The notes under the pieces: model-generated | Databases searched by the model: none | Seen by the model: only the letters and a program-made list of their open reading frames with translations | What the model was told of the DNA's origin: nothing | Shown: piece by piece, positions 17,451 through 27,044 of the stretch | How the letters are laid out: each line of letters opens with the position of its first letter | Position numbering within the stretch: the first letter of the stretch is position 1 | Assembly: GCA_964431735.1 (NCBI GenBank) | Contig: CAYSLJ010000034.1 | Span: 1 to 48,924 of the forward strand | DNA: 48,924 nucleotides | Reading direction: 5' to 3' | From: CALARM01 sp964431735 | GTDB taxonomy: Bacteria; Vulcanimicrobiota; SpSt-956; JAKJGF01 | Translations under genes and position numbers: made by a program

Positions 17451-19952
17451 GTGGGTAATATCTGTTCTTTATGTGGTTCAGATAACAATGATAGTGCAAA
17501 GTTCTGTAATGAATGCGGACAAACCCTTGGAACTAAAAGTGTAAACAAATCCAAACCTGTAGCATTGAAACAGGGTACCATGCTTAAAGGGAACCGGTAT
17601 ATTACAAAAAGGTTGATTAAAGCAGGAGGTATGGGAGCTGTTTATGAAGCAACAGATAAAAATTTAAATGAAATTTTTGCCATTAAAGAACTCTGGACCT
17701 ACGTCTCTACAGCAAAAGAAAGAGACTATCTCGTCAAAAGATTTGAAAGCGAAGCAAAATTACTATCAACACTTAATCATATGAGTCTTCCAAGAGTTTA
17801 TGATTATTTTATTGACAATGAACGTTATTATCTTGTAATGGATTTTATAGATGGCTGTGATCTGGATAATCTTATACGAAGGGATGGTAAACCGGGACTG
17901 CCACAGGAAGAAGTTGTAAAATGGGGAATTCAAATCTGTGAAGTTTTAGATTATCTGCATAATTCCACACCTCCTATAATTTACCGGGATTTAAAACCAT
18001 CCAATATTATGCTTAGAAATTCCATCAATAGAATAGTTTTAATAGATTTTGGCATAGCCTGTGCTCTTGAAGATAATACGTCAGGTAATCCCAGAACAAT
18101 GATAGGTACAATGGGTTATATTGCACCGGAACAATATCTGGGAAATCCTGTCCCTGCAAGTGATATATATTCTCTGGGAGGAACCCTGTATAATCTTCTT
18201 ACAGGAAGTATGCCTGTACCTTTCAGTTATAAACACATGACATCTATTGTCCCGGAAATAGCTACAGGTATAGAGGAAATAGTATGCCGTTCCTTAAATT
18301 TAAAAGTTGAAGAAAGATATCAAAATGCCGGAGAAGTAAAGTCCGCTCTGGAAAAAGTTCTGGAAAGTGAAATACTGGCTCTGCGTACCATCAAAGAAAA
18401 ACCCAGATTATCTCGTTGGAGAATATCAGGTGAACTGCCTGAACTTTCCGATATATTATCTGACATAGATTCTTCTATTGTAACAGGTGAAAGAATAGAC
18501 GAAAAAGATACAAAAGAAATGAAAGACGACACCGAACAAATTGACGAGGCAATAGAAGTGGATAAACAGGAAGAAGACAGGGACAAAATATATATAGACC
18601 TGCTGGAAGAATTAATGAATACAGACCAGAATTTACAGGTTAAAATCATTCAATCAAAAGAAAAATATTTAGATGATAGATTTTTCGAAATATTTGATCA
18701 CACGCTGGAATACGTAGCTTCAGAGGATAAAAATCTCGCAGAAGAGATGAATAATTTAAATAAAATTATGGTTTCAACGAATCTCCGTAAAAAATTAATA
18801 GAAGAGAAAGACAGAAGTGAAGTAGAAGAATTATTTGATGAAGATTTTATTGAAGTTTCCGGAGATGATAGTTATGCCCCTTCTGAGACGGTAGAAGAAA
18901 TTAATATAAACAGAGATTTCCAGGAACATAAAGAGGAATTATTTGATGAAGATTTTATTGACGTCTCTGTAGAGGATAGTCCTGTGCCTTCCGGTAAAGG
19001 AGAAGAAATTAACATAACCGGAGAAGAAGGCTTCCCTGAACCTGAAGAAGAATTATTTGATGAAGATTTTATTGAAGATTCCATTGAAGATGATTTAAAA
19101 CCCGATTTTTCTGACATAGCAGAACATATCGACATAAAGGAAAATAGAGAATTTTCGGAAACTAAAGAGGACTTATTTGACGACGATTTCATTGATTTTT
19201 CCCTTGAGAAGAAAGAAAAAATTGAAAAAAATCTGCCTGAAAAAGGTGAAGAAACAGATAACACATTTAATGAAGACGTTTCAGGTAATTCTCTGGCAAA
19301 CGAAATAAATGAAGATTTTACAGAAAAAAACCTTGAAGAAATATTCAGTCCGTCGGAATTTATTAATGAAGAAATATCAGGGCAATTTAATAAAGAATTA
19401 GAGGAAGAAGATTATCTGACAGAAGAAGTGAATGCAATCTCTGAAGACAATATTAATTACAGTCAGGCAAATGATGATTATAATACAGGGGATGACTATA
19501 TTGAGGAATATAATATAAAAGATCATCTCAAAACTGATATGGCATGTGATATGTTAGAAGAAGAAATGATTATATCGGATTCATTGTGGGAAACAGAAGA
19601 GGAAATCATTGATTTATCATTTGATAATGATGATGTAATTGAATTGAATGAAAATATAATAGAATTAGACACTTCAAACTATGTAAGGCCAGAGGAAACC
19701 GGTTGCATACAGGATGACGGGAAGAGATATTTTGAAGAAGCACAGAATTTAATTAAAGAAGAACATTTTGAAGAAGCAGTCAGTTTATGTGAAAAAGCTC
19801 TGGAATACAATGATGAATTTCTTGAAGTACACTATACTCTTGGTACTATTTACAAAAAAATTAACCGTTCTGATCTTGCCGTAGAAAGTTATAAAAAATA
19901 TCTTGCTCTTAAACAGAAAAAAAGCGCAGAAAAAATTTCGAAAAAAAAATAA
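17451..19952 (+). CDS. Zinc-ribbon Ser/Thr kinase with acidic repeats and TPR
   Basis: The protein has 833 residues. A zinc ribbon (C5, C8, C19, C22) precedes a kinase domain (about 49-305) with AGGMGAVYEA, lysine in FAIKEL, YRDLKPSN (Asp180), DFG and APEQ, consistent with an active kinase. Residues about 330-730 are highly acidic and predicted disordered, with four repeats of ELFDEDFI[ED]-type sequence near 460, 497, 533 and 575, spaced about 37-41 residues. The C-terminus (about 755-825) holds TPRs. A GTG start with GAGGTG upstream is used; it begins the zinc ribbon correctly. The repeats may be docking or phospho-acceptor motifs, but this is inference. Confidence 0.9.
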   Translation: MGNICSLCGSDNNDSAKFCNECGQTLGTKSVNKSKPVALKQGTMLKGNRYITKRLIKAGGMGAVYEATDKNLNEIFAIKELWTYVSTAKERDYLVKRFESEAKLLSTLNHMSLPRVYDYFIDNERYYLVMDFIDGCDLDNLIRRDGKPGLPQEEVVKWGIQICEVLDYLHNSTPPIIYRDLKPSNIMLRNSINRIVLIDFGIACALEDNTSGNPRTMIGTMGYIAPEQYLGNPVPASDIYSLGGTLYNLLTGSMPVPFSYKHMTSIVPEIATGIEEIVCRSLNLKVEERYQNAGEVKSALEKVLESEILALRTIKEKPRLSRWRISGELPELSDILSDIDSSIVTGERIDEKDTKEMKDDTEQIDEAIEVDKQEEDRDKIYIDLLEELMNTDQNLQVKIIQSKEKYLDDRFFEIFDHTLEYVASEDKNLAEEMNNLNKIMVSTNLRKKLIEEKDRSEVEELFDEDFIEVSGDDSYAPSETVEEININRDFQEHKEELFDEDFIDVSVEDSPVPSGKGEEINITGEEGFPEPEEELFDEDFIEDSIEDDLKPDFSDIAEHIDIKENREFSETKEDLFDDDFIDFSLEKKEKIEKNLPEKGEETDNTFNEDVSGNSLANEINEDFTEKNLEEIFSPSEFINEEISGQFNKELEEEDYLTEEVNAISEDNINYSQANDDYNTGDDYIEEYNIKDHLKTDMACDMLEEEMIISDSLWETEEEIIDLSFDNDDVIELNENIIELDTSNYVRPEETGCIQDDGKRYFEEAQNLIKEEHFEEAVSLCEKALEYNDEFLEVHYTLGTIYKKINRSDLAVESYKKYLALKQKKSAEKISKKK

Positions 19953-19992
19953 ATGTTATTTAAAAAGTATTCTATGTAAGAGAAAAATTCAA

Positions 19993-20021
19993 TTGACTTT
20001 GTTTTTTGTAAGTGATATGAT
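19993..20021 (+). promoter_or_regulatory. Strong sigma-70 promoter for the pseudokinase-kinase gene
   Basis: TTGACT (19993-19998), a 17-nt spacer and TATGAT (20016-20021) with an extended TG upstream. The predicted start is near 20028, about 31 nt before the ATG at 20059. Confidence 0.72.
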
Positions 20022-20058
20022 TTTCAAGGGGTAGTTGTCACCCGGAAGGAGAAAATTT

Positions 20059-23000
20059 ATGCAGGGTAGTGGTACCCAGGGCTTTTTAGATTCAGGCTCT
20101 GTATTAAAAAGTCAATTTCAAATAATAAAAAATTTGTCTGTCACAGAATTAAGTAGAAATTATCTCGGGAAAGATATAAATACGAATAAAACTGTTCTGG
20201 TTAAAGAGTTATTGGACACATTTCAGGATCAGGCAAAAAAGGAACAGGCAACTAAACAGTTCAGAATAGAAGCGCAGATTCTTATAGGTCTTGTGCACAG
20301 GGGGATTCCTACCTTTCGTGATTATTTTGAACATGATAATAAAAGATACATTGTAATGGATTATATAGAAGGTAAAACATTACATGATCATGTCAAAGAC
20401 ATCAAGGATTTTTTCGATGAAAAGCAGCTTCTGACATGGGCTTTAGAACTATGTGATATATTACATTATCTTCATTCAAGAAGGCCAAACCCTGTAATCT
20501 TCAGAGCCCTTGCTCCGAAAAACATCATCATTTCACCGGAAGGTAAATTAATTCTTATAAATTTTGCTATATCAAAAGTATTCAGCCCTTCATCTAAAAC
20601 AATGGCTGTTGCCAAGATGGTAAATCATAATTTTTCACCTCTTGAACAATATTCAGGTGTTACAGATAATAGAACAGATATATATTCTCTCGGTGCAACC
20701 CTTTATTATACCATAACAAAAGAGCTACCTGTAGATGCAATGAACAGGAGTCTCGAAGATACTCCTCTCCGGTCATGTATGGAAATTAACAATAAAATTT
20801 CTCCGGAGCTTGAAGCTATCATAATAAAATGTATGGAATTACAGCAGGACATGCGATATCAGAATGTTTCCGACATTCAGGTAGATCTGAGAAAATTATT
20901 CGATATGAAATATCGTCTTCAAAGCGCACCTAAAACATCACGATTATCTCTCAGTTCTATAGGAGGTTCATCTCCCTCTCCCCCATCAGGTTCTCTGAGA
21001 CCACCTTTAAATATACCGGCAGACAGTCCTGTTAAACCAGCTCTTTCTCAGGGTTCTTTAAAATCAACAGTGCCAGGCGGTATGGTTCAGGGTTCTCTAA
21101 AACCATCTCTGCCAACATCTTCTATCCCTCTGAGTTCTCTAAAACCATCTCTGCCAACATCTTCTATCCCTCTGAGTTCTCCAAGACCACCATTGCAGGG
21201 AGCCGGTATGTCACAGAGTTATCCAAGACCACCATTACAGGGAGCCGGTATGTCACAGAGTTATCCAAGACCACCATTACAGGGAGCCGGTATGTCACAG
21301 AGTTCTCCAAGACCACCATTACAGGGAGGCCAGACAAAGCCGACAATGTCTCCTGGAACTCCACAGGTTGTTTCAGGAAGACAGGCTCAGACACCTTCCA
21401 AATTACCTGCAAGACCGCCCTTAACTATGTCCGCAAAAACATCCCGTCTTTCAGATGTTATCCTGTCTCTTCAGAAACCTGGAAAAACTCAAGAAATTAC
21501 AGACAGACCGGCCACTTCGCCTCCTCCTTCAAGAGTGTCTTATGCCGGAAAGGAAGAACATGAAAATAAACTATTTAACAAACAGGGTACCGATATAGCA
21601 GAAGACAAATCTTTAGATACAGATGACAACAGACCTCTACCACCTCCAGTATTTTCAAGGACTTCATCACCTCCTGATAGCCAGCATCGAAAAAGTATTC
21701 TTCAAACAAAGTCTGAAGAAAACAAACCTTCTTCCTGGGTTACTTCTGATAAGGGACGTACTCCTCTGACAAGACGATTAACTTTACCTCCGACACAGGG
21801 TAAAGCAGTAGAAACATTGCCACCTCCTGTAACACATGGTAAAGGTTCCTTACCATCCAGAGCAGGTTCTTTTAACAGTTTAACAGGTCAGTCTTCTGAT
21901 GAACAAAAAGATACTAAACCCCATGATGGAACAGGCAGTAGATTCCCTTTACCTTCATTTCCAAAGAGATCTACTGATACTGCAACAAAAGTTGTAGACA
22001 TATCAAATAAACCTCTTCCTCCGCCCGGACTAAAATCACAGGACAGGCCTGAACCCGGTAATTATCCTTTACCCGGTTCTCAGAGTGGAAGCTTAAAAAG
22101 GATTCAAACGAGAAAGTTTTCTACCGATAGTATGTCCTCTCTTCCTGCAAGAAAGGAAAAAAGTGAAAAAGAACAGCTTCCTCCTTATGGAAGATCATTT
22201 ACCGGCAGGGAGGCTTCAGGTTCAATCCAGGATGGGAGAGAGAAAAAATCACCGGCTATATCTCACAGTGTGCCCGCTCATCATGAAACAAATAAAATAC
22301 CCTATCAGTCTGAAAGAGTAGAAGATAGTAAAGAAGAGGCAGCTTTTGAAAAGGAAACATCCCTGTCATCCAGAGAGCATCCTGTAAATACAGGAGTAAT
22401 ATTGAATAATAGATATAAAGTAATAGAGTTGCTGGGTGAAGGACAGACTACAAGAACCTATAAAGCTATGGATATGAAAAATAATTGCCATGTAGCACTG
22501 AAAGAGCTACTTGACAAATTTGACGATCCTGTAAAGAGACGAGAAGCGATATTACAATTCCAGGTAGAAGCAAAAATACTCATAAAGCTCGAACATCCTG
22601 CCATACCTAAATTTGAAGAATATTTCTCTCATGAAAGCAGACGTTTCTTTATAATAGATTTTGTAGAAGGGGAAACCCTTGACAGAATAATTCAAAATTC
22701 TCCGTTTTTTGAAGAATACAGATTGATTGAATGGGCTATTGAATTATGTGATATTATTGATTATATGCATTCCCAGACACCGGAACCTGTTATATTCAGA
22801 GATATGTGCCCCAAGAATGTCATTTTATCTTCAGAAGGAAAACTTAAAATAATAGATTTTGGTATTTCAAAATTATTCACACCTGATGCAAAGACAGCTG
22901 CAGTTGCCAAAACTATAAATCCCAACTACTCACCGGTAGAGCAATATGTAGGGCAAACTGATCAGAAAAGTGACATTTATTCTGTTGGTGCCACATTATA

Positions 23001-23514
23001 TTATCTTGCAACAAAATCTGTACCCGTAGATGCCATAGACAGAAGTATAAATGATATGAACCTCCCTAACTGCAGGAGATTTAACAATAATATATCAACA
23101 GAATTTGAATCTATTATATTAAAATCTATGGAAATAAATAAAGTTGATAGATATGAAAATATTAAAGAAATGAAAGTGACCCTGCAGGAATTATACAAAA
23201 AAATAATGAAGGCTTCCCCTCTTCCGGCAGGCAGGCAAAAGTCAGGAAAGCAGACCGGTTCACTCACCTCCGGTAAACCATCAGGCAAACTGCCCGGCAA
23301 ACCGTCAGGCAAGCTGGATACAGGCTCAATAGCTTATCAGAAAGATGAAAGTAAAGAGGATAAGAAGACCGGTAATATTACATCCGTATTATTAATAGCT
23401 GCTGTTATATCATTTCTATTATTGGTAGCTATCGGGGCAACAATCTATTTTACAAAAGCATGGTTATACATACCTGATATTATAGCTTATATAACGGGGT
23501 TCTTTAAAAAATAA
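20059..23514 (+). CDS. Tandem pseudokinase-kinase with C-terminal membrane anchor
   Basis: The protein has 1151 residues from the ATG at 20059, which follows an AAGGAG ribosome binding site; an upstream TTG at 20035 is rejected. The first kinase domain (about 15-290) has lost the catalytic motifs: FRALAPKN replaces HRD-type (Asp missing) and NFA replaces DFG, and the glycine loop is degraded, so it is a pseudokinase. A long Pro/Ser-rich linker (about 295-775) contains SYPRPPLQGAGM repeats. The second kinase domain keeps LGEGQTTRTY, VALKEL, FRDMCPKN (Asp near 914) and DFG and should be active. Residues about 1108-1130 are a transmembrane helix, leaving a short tail. The two kinases resemble each other closely and derive from a duplication. 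Confidence 0.92.
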   Translation: MQGSGTQGFLDSGSVLKSQFQIIKNLSVTELSRNYLGKDINTNKTVLVKELLDTFQDQAKKEQATKQFRIEAQILIGLVHRGIPTFRDYFEHDNKRYIVMDYIEGKTLHDHVKDIKDFFDEKQLLTWALELCDILHYLHSRRPNPVIFRALAPKNIIISPEGKLILINFAISKVFSPSSKTMAVAKMVNHNFSPLEQYSGVTDNRTDIYSLGATLYYTITKELPVDAMNRSLEDTPLRSCMEINNKISPELEAIIIKCMELQQDMRYQNVSDIQVDLRKLFDMKYRLQSAPKTSRLSLSSIGGSSPSPPSGSLRPPLNIPADSPVKPALSQGSLKSTVPGGMVQGSLKPSLPTSSIPLSSLKPSLPTSSIPLSSPRPPLQGAGMSQSYPRPPLQGAGMSQSYPRPPLQGAGMSQSSPRPPLQGGQTKPTMSPGTPQVVSGRQAQTPSKLPARPPLTMSAKTSRLSDVILSLQKPGKTQEITDRPATSPPPSRVSYAGKEEHENKLFNKQGTDIAEDKSLDTDDNRPLPPPVFSRTSSPPDSQHRKSILQTKSEENKPSSWVTSDKGRTPLTRRLTLPPTQGKAVETLPPPVTHGKGSLPSRAGSFNSLTGQSSDEQKDTKPHDGTGSRFPLPSFPKRSTDTATKVVDISNKPLPPPGLKSQDRPEPGNYPLPGSQSGSLKRIQTRKFSTDSMSSLPARKEKSEKEQLPPYGRSFTGREASGSIQDGREKKSPAISHSVPAHHETNKIPYQSERVEDSKEEAAFEKETSLSSREHPVNTGVILNNRYKVIELLGEGQTTRTYKAMDMKNNCHVALKELLDKFDDPVKRREAILQFQVEAKILIKLEHPAIPKFEEYFSHESRRFFIIDFVEGETLDRIIQNSPFFEEYRLIEWAIELCDIIDYMHSQTPEPVIFRDMCPKNVILSSEGKLKIIDFGISKLFTPDAKTAAVAKTINPNYSPVEQYVGQTDQKSDIYSVGATLYYLATKSVPVDAIDRSINDMNLPNCRRFNNNISTEFESIILKSMEINKVDRYENIKEMKVTLQELYKKIMKASPLPAGRQKSGKQTGSLTSGKPSGKLPGKPSGKLDTGSIAYQKDESKEDKKTGNITSVLLIAAVISFLLLVAIGATIYFTKAWLYIPDIIAYITGFFKK

Positions 23515-23703
23515 TTAACTCAGTACCGTAAGAGGAAAATAACTATCATTTGCCAGAGTTATTTTTGAACAGGCCTTTATCAAATATAAGGTCAAACTGA
23601 TGGGATTGTGCTGGCTATAACACTGATGCGCATCGAGCTTTACCGGGAACCGTAATGAGTAGAAAGCAATACTTTTCACTGCTCACTACTCACTACTCAC
23701 TTT

Positions 23704-24861
23704 TTATCTGCTTGCTGCTTCTTTAATCATATTTAACGCAATAACAGATCTCTGTATCTGATTTGTGCCTTCATATATCTGTGTTATCTTTGCATCCCTC
23801 ATCATTTTTTCCAGAGGGTATTCTCTCATATAGCCGGAACCACCCATTATCTGAAGGGCGTCGGTAGTAACTTTCATTGCAGTATCAGATGCAATAAGTT
23901 TACACATAGCAGATTCCTTGGATATTTCCTTTCGAGTTCCACTGTCTATAGTCCTGGCTACAGCATAGGTAAGAGCTCTTGTTGCTTCTATCTGTGTGGC
24001 CATGTCGGCAAACATATGTTGAACTGCCTGAAAACCTGTAACAGGTTGACCGAACTGAACCCTCTGGCGGGCAAAATCCATAGCTGCGTCCATTGCACCC
24101 TGGGCTATACCAAGAGCCTGAGCGGCCACTCCTGGCCTCGCATTATCAAGGGTTTTCAGGGCTACTATAAAACCATAACCTTCTTTTACAAGGAGATTGG
24201 CTTTCGGAATTTTACAGTTCTGAAATACAAGTTCTCTTGTAGCAGAACAGCGAATACCCATTTTCTTTTCTTTTTTCCCGAAATCAAAGCCAGGAGTGCC
24301 TTTTTCAACAATGAAAGCTGAAAGACCGCGGGATCCTCTTTTTTTATTTGTAGCTGCTATAACAGTATATATATCTGCTTCACCGCCATTTGTTATCCAC
24401 TGCTTTGTTCCGTTTAAGACATAATAATCTCCATCAACTTTAGCAGTAGTTTCTACTCCTCCTGCATCACTTCCTGCATTTGCTTCTGTAAGTCCGAAAG
24501 CAGCAAGTTTTTCTCCTTTTGCTATGGGAGGAAGATATTTTTTCTTCTGTTCTTCAGTTCCGAAGAGAAGTATGGGGAAAGCTCCGAGAGCAGAAGCGGC
24601 AAATGATACAGCCACTCCTCCGCAGGCTCTGCTTATCTGTTCAACAGCAAGGGCAAGCTCGAAGACTCCTCCTCCGAAACCGCCATATTCCTCCGGTATA
24701 TAAAGCCCAAAAAGATCTGCCTGTGCAAGATGTTTCATAATTTCCCACGGGAACTCTTCTGTTTCATCCAGTTTTGCTGCTACAGGCGCTACCTTTTCTA
24801 TTGCTATCTTTCTGGCAAGATCAACTATTGCCTGTTGTTCTTCTGTTAAAAAATAATTCAA
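23704..24861 (-). CDS. Acyl-CoA dehydrogenase
   Basis: The protein has 385 residues. The start is set at the TTG at 24861, giving MNYFLTEEQQAIVDLARKIA, a very typical family N-terminus, with GGAG 8 nt upstream; a GTG at 24870 overlaps the ribosome binding site. Family motifs: FGLTEANAGSDAGG, WITNGG, FDFGKKEKKMGIR, and the C-terminal IYEGTNQIQRSVIA, where the glutamate is the catalytic base of short-chain enzymes. It oxidises acyl-CoA to 2,3-enoyl-CoA with FAD. No ETF or other beta-oxidation gene is adjacent. It is flanked by heptad tracts on both sides. Confidence 0.95.
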   Translation of the reverse strand: MNYFLTEEQQAIVDLARKIAIEKVAPVAAKLDETEEFPWEIMKHLAQADLFGLYIPEEYGGFGGGVFELALAVEQISRACGGVAVSFAASALGAFPILLFGTEEQKKKYLPPIAKGEKLAAFGLTEANAGSDAGGVETTAKVDGDYYVLNGTKQWITNGGEADIYTVIAATNKKRGSRGLSAFIVEKGTPGFDFGKKEKKMGIRCSATRELVFQNCKIPKANLLVKEGYGFIVALKTLDNARPGVAAQALGIAQGAMDAAMDFARQRVQFGQPVTGFQAVQHMFADMATQIEATRALTYAVARTIDSGTRKEISKESAMCKLIASDTAMKVTTDALQIMGGSGYMREYPLEKMMRDAKITQIYEGTNQIQRSVIALNMIKEAASR

Positions 24862-24875
24862 AACAGTCACTCCTT

Positions 24876-24950
24876 TATCAGTTATCAGTTATGTTATCGT
24901 GACGCGTGACGGGTAATTCCACTCACCGTTCACCGCTCACCTGTCACTGT
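24876..24950. repeat. Heptad tract upstream of the acyl-CoA dehydrogenase
   Basis: Period-7 units of the CAGTTAT, CGTGACG and CACCGTT/CACCGCT types run across the intergenic region between the divergent acyl-CoA dehydrogenase and histidine kinase genes. The tract joins three sequence variants in one run. Confidence 0.7.
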
Positions 24951-25014
24951 AAAAGTCATTCTATCACGGTTTAAAATAAAAATCAACGATGTTTGTTTTT
25001 TAAATAGTAAAAAG

Positions 25015-25043
25015 TTGACTTTTTGGTATAAATATTGCATAAT
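25015..25043 (+). promoter_or_regulatory. Sigma-70 promoter for the GAF/PAS histidine kinase
   Basis: TTGACT (25015-25020), a 17-nt spacer and CATAAT (25038-25043). The predicted start is about 72 nt before the ATG at 25122; a short heptad fragment (25083-25098) lies in the leader. Confidence 0.65.
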
Positions 25044-25121
25044 TAAGAAGTTCTTATGATTATTTTGATGTAGCATAAATAATACGTTACCCGTCACGAT
25101 TTTAAATATAAAGGTGATAAT

Positions 25122-27044
25122 ATGAAGATAGACAACACATTAACTAACAAATGGACAGATAAATGGCGTAAAGAAAAACACAGTAACATTATACCTGTTA
25201 CTGAAAGATTTCTTGAAAAATTTCTGGATGCGGTAAATAATAATGATGAACTGACTGCCTGTGAAGAAGGTCAATTGATTGGAAGGGAAATCAATATTTC
25301 TGTTACTCCTTCGGAAATTATAGAAGCATGGAATAGCCTCAAAAATTCATTTGTAAAAGTACTGGAAGAAGAAAATTATTCCACTGTCATAGAAACTGTC
25401 GAGAAAATGTTTAACAGTTCCAAAATAGGATTTCTGGAAGAAGTGTTTAAAAGGCAGAATCTGGAACTTCAAAGTGTTCAACAGAGAGAAAAAGAATTAT
25501 CTACAAGGTTTGAAGTAGCAGAATATGAACTATCCATATCTTTAAGTAAAAAAGTCACTTTATATGAAGCCATGAATCTGACCCTTGATACAATTATCCG
25601 CCTCACAGGTGCGGAAAGAGCATCTATTATGTTATGGGATGAGAAAGAAGAATTACTTACAGTAAAAGCAGCAAGAGGAGTTGATGCAGAACCATTCGGG
25701 CTCTATAAAATAAAATCAGGGGAAGGTATCGGAGGGTGGGCTTTTGAGCATGGCCGGGTATGCGTGGTAAATGATGTAAGAAAAGACAGTCGTTTTATAA
25801 AATCACCTTCCAATCAGAAGGAAATTAAATCTATTATCTGTTTACCTCTTATTGCAGAAGATTTTAAAATGGGAGTTATCATAGTAGGGACTCTGAGCAA
25901 ATACCATGATTTCACAAAAGATGAAATAAAAACACTGGAACTTATAGCAAGCCGTTCTGCTCTTGTAATTGATAATGTTATACTCCATGAAAATGAAAAA
26001 ATATATATTGAAGAACTGAAAGAAAAAACAGACAAATTGAATGCTATAGTGAGAGATATGGGAGATGGAGTATTACTGTTTGATAAAAACGGTTCTATTA
26101 CATTCTTTAACAGAGCAGCAGAATATATTATGAACAGAACGGAAGAGCAGGTAATTGGCACTGAATGGACATCCCTTATAACCCTCAGAGATGATGAGGG
26201 TAAACCTGTATCAATAGAACCTTCTTTTAAATTCAAACGTTCCAAAGGATTTATAAATACCGCTCCCGAAGAAAGAAAATTTTTAAGTGCTACGGCAACA
26301 CCTCTCCTTAATCCACACGGAGAAAAAATTGGAGGTATTGTAGTAATCAGCGATATGTCCAAAGAAAAAGAGATAGAGAAGATGAAATCCGAATTTGTCT
26401 CTATAGTTTCTCATGATTTACGGTCACCCCTTACATCTGTCAAAGGATATGCCAGCATGATACTACACTACAATGATAAATTGACTGATGATAAGAAAAA
26501 GGAATTTCTGGAAATAATCATAAGAGAGGTAGAAAGACTTGTAAGGCTGATAAAAAGTCTCCTAGACCTGGCAAAAATAGAATCCGGAAGGTTTGAAAGC
26601 CAGAAAATGCCGGTAGAAATAATTCCTCTGATACAAAATGTGATGGATACCTATAGAAGCAGTGAAATTCATAAGATAAACATGAACATAAAAAGAGACT
26701 TGCCTGTCATTATGGCAGATCCCGATCAGTTAGAACAGGTGCTTCATAACCTTGTCGGTAACGCCATCAAATATTCACCTGAAGGAGGAGAAGTAGAAGT
26801 AGGAGGATATCTGGAAGATAATAAAATAATTATTTATGTTCAGGATCAGGGTATTGGCATACCGGAAGAAGAAATTGAAGGAGTTTTCGATAAATTCCAC
26901 AGGGTAAAATCAGGCCACAGAATTGCCGGGGCAGGACTGGGTTTATTTATTACAAAAAATATTATAGATGCCCATGAAGGCAGAATCTGGGTCGAAAGTT
27001 CTCATGGAAAAGGAAGCAAATTTATATTTTCTTTAAATTTATAA
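25122..27044 (+). CDS. GAF/PAS sensor histidine kinase
   Basis: The protein has 640 residues. An N-terminal helical region (about 1-125) with no membrane segment is followed by a GAF domain (about 145-290), a PAS domain (about 305-410), a HisKA dimerisation domain with the phospho-acceptor His431 in SHDLRSP, and a HATPase domain with N-box VGNAIKYSP, G1 DQGIGIPEEE and G2 GAGLGLF. It is therefore a soluble, complete cytoplasmic histidine kinase sensing a ligand or redox state, which is not identifiable. No response regulator is adjacent; the nearest receivers are in the hybrid protein at 30-32 kb. Confidence 0.95.
   Translation: MKIDNTLTNKWTDKWRKEKHSNIIPVTERFLEKFLDAVNNNDELTACEEGQLIGREINISVTPSEIIEAWNSLKNSFVKVLEEENYSTVIETVEKMFNSSKIGFLEEVFKRQNLELQSVQQREKELSTRFEVAEYELSISLSKKVTLYEAMNLTLDTIIRLTGAERASIMLWDEKEELLTVKAARGVDAEPFGLYKIKSGEGIGGWAFEHGRVCVVNDVRKDSRFIKSPSNQKEIKSIICLPLIAEDFKMGVIIVGTLSKYHDFTKDEIKTLELIASRSALVIDNVILHENEKIYIEELKEKTDKLNAIVRDMGDGVLLFDKNGSITFFNRAAEYIMNRTEEQVIGTEWTSLITLRDDEGKPVSIEPSFKFKRSKGFINTAPEERKFLSATATPLLNPHGEKIGGIVVISDMSKEKEIEKMKSEFVSIVSHDLRSPLTSVKGYASMILHYNDKLTDDKKKEFLEIIIREVERLVRLIKSLLDLAKIESGRFESQKMPVEIIPLIQNVMDTYRSSEIHKINMNIKRDLPVIMADPDQLEQVLHNLVGNAIKYSPEGGEVEVGGYLEDNKIIIYVQDQGIGIPEEEIEGVFDKFHRVKSGHRIAGAGLGLFITKNIIDAHEGRIWVESSHGKGSKFIFSLNL

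Noticed and set aside
20035..20058. Extended N-terminus of the pseudokinase-kinase starting at TTG
   Set aside because: The ATG at 20059 has a proper AAGGAG ribosome binding site and follows the predicted transcription start; the TTG would precede that site.
21164..21412. 82-residue minus-strand repetitive frame
   Set aside because: It is the complement of the SYPRPPLQGAGM coding repeats of the kinase linker and shows the same period.
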